DNA of 33,027 nt from a virus. A program made the translations under genes and the position numbers. The notes under the pieces are model-generated. The model saw nothing but the letters and a program-made list of their open reading frames with translations, was not told the origin of the DNA and did no database searches. The stretch covers positions 1-33,027 of the IMG/VR virus record IMGVR_UViG_3300031576_000224, one strand, 5' to 3'. Below, piece after piece: positions 22,514-30,311 of this stretch. Position 1 is the stretch's first letter, and each line of letters starts with the position of its first letter.

Positions 22514-23566
22514 TTGAGAATTTTAATTATTCGGCTTGGTGCAATAGGTGACACGATTATTACCACCCCATTGGTCAGATATTTAAAACAAGGGGGACAT
22601 GAGATTTATTATCTCGGCAGTGAGACGGCCCAAACAATCCTTCAAAACAATCCGCATGTTGATAAATTTATTCTTCACGTCCGCGATTCTGTGCCTAATG
22701 ACAAACTCGGAGATTATTTTGAGTCTGTCCGCGAGGCGCATGAATGCGACAAGTTGATTGACTTGTGTGAATCGATTGAAGTTAATCTAGCGCTTTATCC
22801 AAACGATCCGCGTTCAAAATATCCGAAGTATGAACGCATGGAAATGTGTAACAAAAATTATTACGAGGAGACGTTTCGGATTACTGAAAAGCAATTGCAA
22901 CTTCAATTCCCATGCTACGCTGATCACGATGTCCCAGCCGAAGTAAAAGAATATTACAATCCAGAAATATTTTTTACCTCAGAAGAAGAATCCGAGATGG
23001 AGAAGTTTTTTAAAGAGCTCACCGGCCGCTTCGTCATTCTCTGGGGCCTTTCCGGGTCCTCACGCAATAAAACCTATCCATACTCCGACAAGGTCATTAA
23101 GCGATTGATTAAAGACCACGGGGATGTGAGCGTTATAACCGTTGGGGATGAAGCCTGCCAAATTCTGGAATATCCAATTTGTGATATTAAGCGAGTGATT
23201 TGTAAATCAGGTCAGTGGTCTATTCGACAAAGTATTTTAGCGTGCAAATATGCGTCGTTGGTAGTAAGCCCTGATACAGGTCTATTGCATGGCTCTGGGG
23301 CCTATCCTACGCCCAAGATAGGGCTATTTACAGCTACTACCCGAGAGAACGTTACAAAGCATTTTTTGAATGATTATTCACTTGAGCCGGAGGGGATTGA
23401 TTGCGCTCCCTGCTTTTTACTTATTTACAAGGCCAACGTGCAATCGAACATGGCCGAAGATGGAATAACCCCACTTTGCTGTGCCTACGGAATTCCACCC
23501 CAAAAACTTATCGAAAGGATCGAAGTGGTCTATGATAAAAGAAAACTTCAAACCGCTAACGCCTAA
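22514..23566 (+). CDS. GT9-family glycosyltransferase (heptosyltransferase-like)
   Basis: The TTG start follows AGGAGGTGATAAT, a perfect anti-SD complement. The 350 residues begin MRILIIRLGAIGDTIITTPL, the N-terminal signature of family 9 glycosyltransferases. Near residue 250 VSPDTGLLHGSGAYPTPKIG matches the family's C-terminal nucleotide-sugar site. GT9 enzymes add ADP-heptose or related sugars to LPS core. In a phage the likely role is altering host surface glycan or glycosylating a phage product. A second, diverged copy begins at 32331. It overlaps the methyltransferase gene by 35 bases. Confidence 0.8.
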   Translation: MRILIIRLGAIGDTIITTPLVRYLKQGGHEIYYLGSETAQTILQNNPHVDKFILHVRDSVPNDKLGDYFESVREAHECDKLIDLCESIEVNLALYPNDPRSKYPKYERMEMCNKNYYEETFRITEKQLQLQFPCYADHDVPAEVKEYYNPEIFFTSEEESEMEKFFKELTGRFVILWGLSGSSRNKTYPYSDKVIKRLIKDHGDVSVITVGDEACQILEYPICDIKRVICKSGQWSIRQSILACKYASLVVSPDTGLLHGSGAYPTPKIGLFTATTRENVTKHFLNDYSLEPEGIDCAPCFLLIYKANVQSNMAEDGITPLCCAYGIPPQKLIERIEVVYDKRKLQTANA

Positions 23567-24335
23567 GCAAGAAGAAATTCGATGCAAGCTATGCGACAAT
23601 TTGGTGTTCCAGCAGTACGCTCTAAAGTCAAAGATTGATAATTTGGAGACTGTCAACAACTGGTATCATTGCCGCTGCGGGTGCATATTTAATAATCATA
23701 AGCTCAATGACAAATCTAAAATATTCAACGCCGAATATCGCAAAGTTTATCAGGAAATGAAGGGAGTGGGGGTTCTCTACGATTACTTCATCCGCCTCTA
23801 TGCGCCGATTCTCGAGGAGAAAACCTACGGTCGGAAATTCATCGACGTTGGTTATTGTTTGGAATATCTGATTGACGGAATGAAAAGGCGGGGATGGATT
23901 TCCACCGGCATTGATTTAATTCCAGGTCCGTACATTCACGATGATTTTGAAAAGTTTAATTTCGGCAAAGAGCGGTTTGATTTGATTTGGCTGGGTGGCG
24001 TTATTCAATGTTTTGAGGATCCATTGACTGCGCTTTATAAAGCCTACGATTTATTGCGGCCGGATGGGCTGATGTTTATTGCCACGCCCAACACGGATTT
24101 AATCAAATATGATTTCATTCCAGCGTGGGGGCATTGGGATATGCGAGAGAACCGTCAGTTTATTTCAGAACAGAATTTGAGAGACATTCTCTCTCGGGCG
24201 GACCGAACATTAACCGGACGATGTAAAATTATTTACATGGACTCCGAGGTGATCACTAAACGCTTTCCCAGTTGGAACGTGATGCACGCAATTATCCAGA
24301 AAAAGAAAATTGAGATGTTTAATTTCGGGAGGTAA
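23532..24335 (+). CDS. SAM-dependent methyltransferase with N-terminal zinc site
   Basis: The ATG at 23532 gives 267 residues; an in-frame upstream start would extend further into the GT9 gene. CKLC and CRCGC near residues 18-52 form a zinc site. The Rossmann core follows: KFIDVGYCLEYLIDGMKRRG (motif I, with the usual GxG replaced by GYC), GIDLI, FDLIWLGGVIQCFEDP and LLRPDGLMFIATPN. This is the Methyltransf_23/13 type often found with sugar genes. The likely substrate is a glycan or small molecule. The altered motif I could weaken SAM binding. Confidence 0.75.
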   Translation: MIKENFKPLTPKQEEIRCKLCDNLVFQQYALKSKIDNLETVNNWYHCRCGCIFNNHKLNDKSKIFNAEYRKVYQEMKGVGVLYDYFIRLYAPILEEKTYGRKFIDVGYCLEYLIDGMKRRGWISTGIDLIPGPYIHDDFEKFNFGKERFDLIWLGGVIQCFEDPLTALYKAYDLLRPDGLMFIATPNTDLIKYDFIPAWGHWDMRENRQFISEQNLRDILSRADRTLTGRCKIIYMDSEVITKRFPSWNVMHAIIQKKKIEMFNFGR

Positions 24336-24336
24336 A

Positions 24337-24483
24337 ATGACGGCATTAGAAAAGTTTCTTGAGGCATTTAATCGGTTTTCCGCAGATTGGGAGAAACAAT
24401 CCAGAATCATTGTTCGTGGCAATGAGATCGTCCAGATTGAATGCGAAGGTTTTATTTTTATGGGTGATGAAAAAGAAAAATAA
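24337..24483 (+). CDS. 48-residue protein at the end of the glycan module
   Basis: The ATG at 24337 follows GGGAGGTAAA, one base after the methyltransferase stop. The product starts MTALEKFLEAFNRFSADWEK and ends in an acidic, partly hydrophobic tail. The strong ribosome site makes it likely to be real. Function unknown. Confidence 0.6.
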   Translation: MTALEKFLEAFNRFSADWEKQSRIIVRGNEIVQIECEGFIFMGDEKEK

Positions 24484-24543
24484 AAAATTTCTTGATTTTT
24501 AATAGATTAGGCCCAAACTTTTGATTAGAAAATTGTATAGCCG

Positions 24544-24674
24544 CTTGCCTGTGACTAACCATTAGGGCAAGATGTGCCGAATTAGCTCCCAAGCTGTGGC
24601 TAATCACTAGGCGCGGGAGCGGGCAAGTGTAACGTAACAGAAGCACCAGGCTGTGACTAACCATTAGGCCGGTG
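24544..24674 (+). ncRNA. Three tandem hairpins with a shared 16-nt core
   Basis: Cores TGTGACTAACCATTAG (24550-24565 and 24652-24667) and TGTGGCTAATCACTAG (24595-24610) each sit inside a different outer stem: CTTGCC/GGCAAG, GCTCCC/GGGAGC, and CACC-a-GGC/GCC-GGTG. Within the core, GTG(A/G) pairs with (C/T)CA(T/C) around a CTAA loop. The three changes in copy 2 keep or improve these pairs. The element lies between the glycan module and the terminase genes. Nothing else is seen in 24484-24714 apart from the terminator. Confidence 0.65.
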
Positions 24675-24706
24675 TACTCCACGCAAGGAGTGCATCGGCC
24701 TTTTTT
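24667..24706 (+). terminator. Strong intrinsic terminator sharing an arm with hairpin 3
   Basis: GGCCGGTGTACTCC (24667-24680) pairs with GGAGTGCATCGGCC (24687-24700) over 14 positions, two of them G-T, around the loop ACGCAA, followed by TTTTTT. Its first eight bases are the 3' arm of hairpin 3, so the two folds exclude one another. Confidence 0.75.
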
Positions 24707-24714
24707 GTTTTTAT

Positions 24715-24882
24715 ATGCTGAAAATTACATCAAACATTATTTCTGAACCGGGCTTGTATCAGTTATTCGAAAGCCATGATCGTCGGATGATATTGATTTT
24801 GAAATTGGATTTGGAAATGAACCCACAGATTAATCTTAACCAAATGATTGAAGTTATTCTCGAACAGTCGAATAGGGGATAA
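24715..24882 (+). CDS. 55-residue protein before the terminase genes
   Basis: The ATG at 24715 lies eight bases after the terminator T run, without a clear ribosome site. The product (MLKITSNIISEPGLYQLFES, then a helix ending EQSNRG) stops directly before the small terminase ATG. It may be a head-operon regulator or a terminase accessory protein. The missing ribosome site lowers confidence. Confidence 0.5.
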   Translation: MLKITSNIISEPGLYQLFESHDRRMILILKLDLEMNPQINLNQMIEVILEQSNRG

Positions 24883-25443
24883 ATGGAACCAATTCCGCAA
24901 ACAAATCCTGATAGAATCGTTGGTTTAGAACCAAGGGCGAGCAAGCCCAGGCGATATCCCAAAAAGTTTCTTAAGTTTAAACGCATGCTACTTACCCGTC
25001 CGGACTTATCCCCAACGGACATTGCTCATAGAACTTACACCTGCAAAAACGATAATGTGGCCCGAACGATTGCGTCGCGCAATATGCGGGCCTTGAGATT
25101 AACGTTTAAAGACACTCTTGAGCGCATTGGCCTGACTGATGAACGTGACGCGACGGACTTGCTAAGACTACGCGGAGCCAAGATCACAAAGTTTTTTGCG
25201 CATAAGGGAACGGTTCTCGATGAGCGTGAGGTAGAAGATAACGATGTCCAACTTAGAGCCCTTGAGTTAACACGAAAAATAAAAGGCGACTTTTTCAGGG
25301 ACGAAAACGGGAATCTTGGAATTATTGGCGGGGTCACAGTTGCAATCATCATCGATAACAATTCCCCGGTGAATGTGATTGATGTCGCTGAGGCCAAAGG
25401 AATGGATGATGTCAAAGTTGGTGTTGAGGTTGATAAATTATGA
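24883..25443 (+). CDS. terS: Terminase small subunit
   Basis: The ATG follows AGGGGATAA. The 186 residues start with a basic linker and an HTH-like segment (LLTRPDLSPTDIAHRTYTCK), then a helical oligomerisation region and a beta/acidic C-terminus. It overlaps the large subunit by ATGA. Small subunits bind the packaging site and hand DNA to the large subunit. Size, HTH-like N-terminus and place all fit; sequence conservation in this family is always low. Confidence 0.75.
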   Translation: MEPIPQTNPDRIVGLEPRASKPRRYPKKFLKFKRMLLTRPDLSPTDIAHRTYTCKNDNVARTIASRNMRALRLTFKDTLERIGLTDERDATDLLRLRGAKITKFFAHKGTVLDEREVEDNDVQLRALELTRKIKGDFFRDENGNLGIIGGVTVAIIIDNNSPVNVIDVAEAKGMDDVKVGVEVDKL

Positions 25444-26819
25444 GTGAGCGTTATACATACGTCGTAAAAAAGGGCGAAGAAGTTGTGCGGAAGATTATTC
25501 TTTCCGACAAACAAAAGCGTTGTTTGGTTTCAAAAGCAAAAGAGATTCTTGCGTCCGGCGGTTTCCGCGCCGGAAAATCGCTGGGGATAATTATCAAGAT
25601 TATTGCCCAGCATCTTACCATCCCCAATAACCGCGGTCTCATCGGCCGCTTAACATACCCAGAGTTAAGAGATACAGTGCAAAAAGATTTTTTCCAGATT
25701 CTTCCGAGCGAATGGATAAAAACTTGGCGGGAATCCCGTGGAGAGTTGATTCTAAAAAACGGAACGGAAATTCTTTTTAGACACTTAGATTCAGTCTCGG
25801 AAGAAGAAATGCGCGGGATGACTCTGGGATTTGCGTATATCTCCCAAGTCGAAGAGACCAAGGAGTCTGTTTATCTCACACTGAAATCCCGCATTAATCT
25901 TCAACACGTCCCGGCCCGGCAGTTGCTCATGGACTGCAATCCGGTTCTTTTCTGGGCGTATAAATATTTCAAACAAGAAAATGATCCCGACCGTGAGTTG
26001 ATTGAGTTTTCCATGTTCGACAACAAAGACAATCTTCCTGAGGATTATCTGGCCGATATGATGAAACGTCCGGAGAGTTGGAAGAAGCAATACGTATATG
26101 GAGTCTGGGACGAAAGCCTTCTGTCGGACAAAGCAGTTATCCCCGTCGAATATATTCAACTCCAAAAACGCTTTGTCCGTAAACCCAAGCGCATGTTGGA
26201 TGATGTCCAGATATTTGAGGACGTTATCCCTGAACACACATATCAGGCTGGGGTTGATACATCCGAGGGTTTAGGGCTGGATTATTCATCGTTGAGTATC
26301 TTTGATTGCCAGACGGGGGAGCAGGTCGCCTATTGGAGAGGACAAGTGCAACCTGATTTATTGGCGATGAAAATTGTCCCAGCACTACGATATTTTAACG
26401 AGGCGTTTGTTGTTCCAGAGATCAACGGCTGTGGACTGGCGTTTGTCAATAAGCTCAAAGAAATTTATGAGAATATTTATAAACGCAAAGAATTTGACCG
26501 CGACAACGAAGTTGAAAAGGAAATGCTTGGATGGAAAACAAGTTTCGTGACCAAGCCACTTTTAGTATCCAACTTCATAAAGCTTTTGCGTGAAGGACAC
26601 ATCAAACTCAGATCCGAAGAGACGGTCAATGAGATGCCGACGTTTGTTTATTCCGACGAAGGACCGCGCAAGGGAATGGGCGCTCAAGGTGGATTCCATG
26701 ACGACTCTCTTATTGGGGCCATGCTTGGGTGTTGGAACATTCTTGAGAATCAAGTGCGGATGGGCGTGTCATTAGGCTCATTCGATCATTTGGTTGGCGG
26801 TGGACGAGGTGGATGGTGA
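25440..26819 (+). CDS. terL: Terminase large subunit
   Basis: The 459 residues contain Walker A GGFRAGKS at 40-47, a Walker B/catalytic segment FAYISQVEE near 129-138, and the RNase H-type nuclease motifs GVDTSEGLGLDYS near 271-283 and GGFHDDSLIGA near 417-427. This is a complete packaging motor and nuclease. It cuts concatemeric DNA and pumps it through the portal. It is coupled to both the small subunit and the portal gene. Confidence 0.93.
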   Translation: MSERYTYVVKKGEEVVRKIILSDKQKRCLVSKAKEILASGGFRAGKSLGIIIKIIAQHLTIPNNRGLIGRLTYPELRDTVQKDFFQILPSEWIKTWRESRGELILKNGTEILFRHLDSVSEEEMRGMTLGFAYISQVEETKESVYLTLKSRINLQHVPARQLLMDCNPVLFWAYKYFKQENDPDRELIEFSMFDNKDNLPEDYLADMMKRPESWKKQYVYGVWDESLLSDKAVIPVEYIQLQKRFVRKPKRMLDDVQIFEDVIPEHTYQAGVDTSEGLGLDYSSLSIFDCQTGEQVAYWRGQVQPDLLAMKIVPALRYFNEAFVVPEINGCGLAFVNKLKEIYENIYKRKEFDRDNEVEKEMLGWKTSFVTKPLLVSNFIKLLREGHIKLRSEETVNEMPTFVYSDEGPRKGMGAQGGFHDDSLIGAMLGCWNILENQVRMGVSLGSFDHLVGGGRGGW

Positions 26820-28636
26820 TGGCTGAGAAAAATAAAAAAATGACTGACACCGAATATCTGATTTTTTTGAGTGATTGCAAAACTTCAGGTATCCAGTACC
26901 GTGACAAATTCCGCGATACGTGGGAGGAAATTGAGAGACAGATCCGGTGCGTTCCGCCAGACTCCTGGCAACTCAAAGAAGATTGGCAAACGAAGATTTA
27001 TATCCCGCTTCAATCCAAGAAGTCTGAAATTGCGCTCTCTTATTTGAGCAAAATGATTTTTCCGAAAGGAACAAATTTTGGTTTAACCGGCGTGAGTGAG
27101 GACGACAAGGAAGATGTTCAACAGCTCGTTCTTCTCATTTCAACGTTAATGCGTATGGGTGGATTTCAGACGGAGAATGAATTTGTTTTAACAGAAGCCA
27201 TAGACCAGGGGACGGCATTTTTGAAACTCACCATGACGGGCGATGAGAACATAACAAAACTCACATGGCGAAGTCCGCTTAATTGTGTGTTCGATCCAGA
27301 CTGCGGACACAATTTCTCGCGCAAGAGATTCTGGACTGACCTTTACAAAAAAGATATTTCTTGGTTGATGAACGAGACCAGAAATCCGCATAGCCTTTAC
27401 AGTAAAGATAAAATCAAAAGCTTCTTTGATGATGCTGCCGGAGAAGTTGCTGCTGTCTCCCAAACCAATCAGAACACATCTTCTCAATCTCAAGAGAATC
27501 GAGAGCCGACATTAACCATACGCTCAATTGACGGGACACAGGATATTACAATCCCCGCAAAATATAAAATCGTGGACATTGATGAGCACTGGGTTATGGT
27601 ACCGACAAGCGACGGATACGATATGCGGGTCACAACGATCTTGAATTCAAAATACATTCTCAGGGATAACGAAAATGAGTTGGGGTTTATCCCTGTTACG
27701 TGGTGCCGAACAAAGCCGAGAAAATACGATGCCTATGGACGCGGATACATGGAGAACACCAGGGGGCTTCAGGATTTGATAAACACGACAATTAATCTTG
27801 GATTCGATAGTCTGAAAATTTCGTCGATGGACATCATCGTCATCAACGAAAGGGCCGTAGCGGATCCGGCATCAATTAAATATAAGCCTCTCGCAATCTG
27901 GAAGATGAAGGACATTAACGGTGTCAAGATTCAGAGACAACCATCGTCTTCCATCACGGATATTTTGCGAGGCCTGACGATTATCGATCAGATTGATCAG
28001 GATGCTTCTGGCATTACTCGTCATGCCGCCGGAACGCCGTCTTTATCATCAACGGGGACAGAGCCAAACACTCTGGGAGAATACAAATTGCAGTTGCAAA
28101 TGGTAGATGATCGATTCTTAAAGCAAGGACGATTTATTGAAATGGATTATTACGTCCCTTTAATCACCATGTATTACAAAATTGTAATGAATGAAAAACT
28201 TTTTACTCAAAAAATGGCGGATGACATTTTGGGGATGAAACAGGTGGATGAACTCGAAATTGATCCAATTTCCAAAGAAGCCAAAGTTATCGGAAAAAAG
28301 AGTATCCCAAAGCTTGATCTTAAGAATCTCCGAGAAAAAGGCGACATGTCCAAGAATTTCGTCGCTTTTGGCGTGACTTTATTCACCGATAAGCTTGAAA
28401 AAATTGAAAAGCTTAAACAAGCTCTGGATGCGGCATTATCGAATCCGACATTATCGGCGTTGACGAAGATTGATGTTCTCTGGCAGAGGCTCTGGCAGGC
28501 GGCTGAGATTGATGATTATCAAGATTTCTTGAGGTCTATCGACGAAGTTAAGGAGATGTTGGGTGAACAGGGCGCACCGCCCGGAGCACCCCCAATGGCA
28601 CCACAAGGGATGCCCCAAGGAGCGCCAATTGCCTAA
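26819..28636 (+). CDS. Portal (head-tail connector) protein
   Basis: The ATG at 26819 overlaps the terminase stop (TGATG); an ATG at 26813 is also possible. The 605 residues match podovirus-type portals: an N-terminal helical region with DWQTKIYIPLQSKKSEIALS, a central GYMENTRGLQDLINTTINLG segment, and a long helical C-terminus ending in a Pro/Gly/Ala-rich tail. Portals form the dodecameric DNA gate of the head. Length and gene order agree. Confidence 0.85.
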   Translation: MAEKNKKMTDTEYLIFLSDCKTSGIQYRDKFRDTWEEIERQIRCVPPDSWQLKEDWQTKIYIPLQSKKSEIALSYLSKMIFPKGTNFGLTGVSEDDKEDVQQLVLLISTLMRMGGFQTENEFVLTEAIDQGTAFLKLTMTGDENITKLTWRSPLNCVFDPDCGHNFSRKRFWTDLYKKDISWLMNETRNPHSLYSKDKIKSFFDDAAGEVAAVSQTNQNTSSQSQENREPTLTIRSIDGTQDITIPAKYKIVDIDEHWVMVPTSDGYDMRVTTILNSKYILRDNENELGFIPVTWCRTKPRKYDAYGRGYMENTRGLQDLINTTINLGFDSLKISSMDIIVINERAVADPASIKYKPLAIWKMKDINGVKIQRQPSSSITDILRGLTIIDQIDQDASGITRHAAGTPSLSSTGTEPNTLGEYKLQLQMVDDRFLKQGRFIEMDYYVPLITMYYKIVMNEKLFTQKMADDILGMKQVDELEIDPISKEAKVIGKKSIPKLDLKNLREKGDMSKNFVAFGVTLFTDKLEKIEKLKQALDAALSNPTLSALTKIDVLWQRLWQAAEIDDYQDFLRSIDEVKEMLGEQGAPPGAPPMAPQGMPQGAPIA

Positions 28637-28784
28637 ACCACTGAAAGGTGAATCAAAGCAGAAATATATCAATCGCGCGATCCCTTTTATGATTCGCAAG
28701 GAAGGCTTGACGCGGGATGAAGCCGCTGGCAAAGCTTATGGGCTTTGGGACTATTTCAAGAAAAAGAAGGGAGGGCGGAAGTAA
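28629..28784 (+). CDS. Small head-module protein, unknown
   Basis: The TTG at 28629 follows AAGGAG at six bases and overlaps the portal end. The 51 residues read LPKPLKGESKQKYINRAIPF and end in a Lys-rich tail. I recall similar small proteins beside portals in other phages, without a known function. A GTG at 28563 would extend it into the portal gene and lacks a better ribosome site. Confidence 0.6.
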   Translation: MPKPLKGESKQKYINRAIPFMIRKEGLTRDEAAGKAYGLWDYFKKKKGGRK

Positions 28785-28930
28785 TGCCTAAAATTGGGAA
28801 AAAGAAATTTCCGTATAACAAGGTTGGAAGGAAAGCCGCAAAACGTTATGCGAAGAAAACTGGCAAAAAAATGATGATGGATAGTGACGCTGCTATGCGT
28901 ATGAAACGTCAGGCCATGCAAGGGATGTAA
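28784..28930 (+). CDS. Lys/Met-rich 48-residue protein
   Basis: The ATG overlaps the previous stop (TAATG) behind GGGAGGGCGG. The product is strongly basic (KKKFPYNKVGRKAAKRYAKK) and ends with a Met-rich stretch (MRMKRQAMQGM). It may bind DNA in the capsid. Such small basic proteins in head operons can be packaged with the DNA, but that is inference. Confidence 0.6.
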   Translation: MPKIGKKKFPYNKVGRKAAKRYAKKTGKKMMMDSDAAMRMKRQAMQGM

Positions 28931-28940
28931 CTGGAAAAAT

Positions 28941-29231
28941 ATGGACGAAATTACGGAACAAAAAATAAAACTTCAAAAAGATGCCGTCGAGGCAGAGCAA
29001 TTGAATTCCCTGAAATCACACAATGGTTGGAATGTTTTGCTTGGAATATTTCAGGAACTTTTTGTTGCCGAAGCCGAGAATCTGATTGAATCGGATAACT
29101 CGGAAGCTCGGGCTACCATGAAAGCATTACAAAAAATTGTTGACCGGATTGATGGAAAAATCAGCCTTGGGCAAGTTGCCAAAGAAGAGCTGAGAAAGCC
29201 GGTATTTAATAAAATGCAGGGCACCTCTTAA
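28941..29231 (+). CDS. Head-module protein, unknown
   Basis: The ATG at 28941 lies ten bases after the previous stop, with CTGGAAAA as a weak ribosome site. The 96 residues are helical and acidic (ELFVAEAENLIESDNSEARA). Its position between portal and scaffold suggests a head assembly role. No family is recognised. Confidence 0.65.
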   Translation: MDEITEQKIKLQKDAVEAEQLNSLKSHNGWNVLLGIFQELFVAEAENLIESDNSEARATMKALQKIVDRIDGKISLGQVAKEELRKPVFNKMQGTS

Positions 29232-29280
29232 ACAAGAATCCTGCCAGGCCCGCAAGGGTAAAACGAAAGGAAATTTTGCT

Positions 29281-30027
29281 ATGACAAATCCTGCCACCCC
29301 CAATCCAAATGACCAGAACGCACCGGGAATCGGCACGCCCAACGGTCAACCAGATCCAGGAACAGGATCTCCCAACAACGACGAAATCGTCCGGCTGAGG
29401 GAAGAAAATAAAAAGCTGAACGACCAGAACGCCGAGAAAGACCGGCACATTACCGAGCTTTCGACTGAAAAGGCGACTCTGGAACAAAGACTAACCAGTT
29501 CACCTTCGCCGTCCGCCCCATCGGCAGTTGTCGATGTTAATGACGAAGAACTTGAGAAAGAAGTTGCGGAAATCCTTGAAGAAGGTCAAGTCGATCCAAA
29601 GAGCGCGGCAAAGAAATTGACGGGGATCATTAAAAAATCAAATGATACCGTCTTTCAGAGAGCGACAACGGATATTCTCTCTAATCTTGGGCCAAGGATC
29701 GACAATGTTAACTTCGCGAATAAATTGGAAGATGAGAATAAAGACCTTTTTGAGTTAGGCTTAAAACCAGCCATAACGATAAGAGTCCAGGAACTTATCA
29801 ACCAAGGCAAGGATTTTAGAACCGCGGCAGCTCAAGCTGTCAGTGAGGCCAGGACGAGAGTGGACAAAATCAAAGGACCAGCGATGCCAAAACCTTCTAC
29901 ACCACCTGGCGCTCAGGGAGAAGTTGGAAATAATAATCAACAGCCTCCACCGTCTCCACCAAAAGAAGAGACGGAAGATGAAGAGGTTCAGGATAGAAAG
30001 CGAAGACGAATGGCATCCGGCCTATAA
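29281..30027 (+). CDS. Scaffolding protein
   Basis: The ATG follows AAAGGAAAT. The 248 residues have a Pro/Gly/Asn-rich start, a coiled coil (IVRLREENKKLNDQNAEKDR), an acidic central region, and a C-terminal Pro-rich and basic part (DRKRRRMASGL). Low complexity, coiled coil and a place just before the capsid gene are the usual marks of a scaffold. The basic C-terminus would be the capsid-binding part. Confidence 0.75.
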   Translation: MTNPATPNPNDQNAPGIGTPNGQPDPGTGSPNNDEIVRLREENKKLNDQNAEKDRHITELSTEKATLEQRLTSSPSPSAPSAVVDVNDEELEKEVAEILEEGQVDPKSAAKKLTGIIKKSNDTVFQRATTDILSNLGPRIDNVNFANKLEDENKDLFELGLKPAITIRVQELINQGKDFRTAAAQAVSEARTRVDKIKGPAMPKPSTPPGAQGEVGNNNQQPPPSPPKEETEDEEVQDRKRRRMASGL

Positions 30028-30041
30028 AGGAGTGATTTTAA

Positions 30042-30311
30042 ATGGCTCAATTGTGGGTAACAAATTCGCTTGGCGGGCATTTGACAAATAACAGGTTGTC
30101 AAAGAGTCTCCGCAAACAAGCGCTCCCAAATTATGTGTACCGGCAGTTTGTCAACATCAAAGAAGACTTCGGGAAAAAATCCGGTGACACGGTCTTCTTC
30201 GATAAGTTGCTTAAGATTGACACGAAAGGTGCGACCTTAACGGAAACCTCGACGATTCCGGAAAACAAATGGAAAGTGGTCAAGGATTCCGTTGTGGTTG
30301 CAGAGTGGGGT
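30042..30311 (+). CDS. Major capsid protein, exon 1
   Basis: The first 90 codons of the capsid gene, starting at an ATG behind AAAGGAGTG. MAQLWVTNSLGGHLTNNRLS, then GDTVFFDKLLKI and VVVAEWG, match the N-terminus of N4-gp56-type HK97-fold capsid proteins. Unspliced, the frame ends at 30371 after 19 foreign residues. The exon ends with the T at 30311, where the expected continuation AEWG-NSVPYTEKLD is found at 31002. The spliced protein would be 316 residues, a normal length for the family. Confidence 0.85.

Noticed and set aside
24550-24667. Repeats before the terminase genes as a CRISPR array
   Set aside because: Only three units, unequal spacing, and spacers that pair with each other as stems; there are no cas genes.
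25035-25514. A 159-codon reverse frame over the small terminase gene
   Set aside because: It is the mirror of a well-supported forward gene, with Ser/Arg-rich composition typical of shadows.
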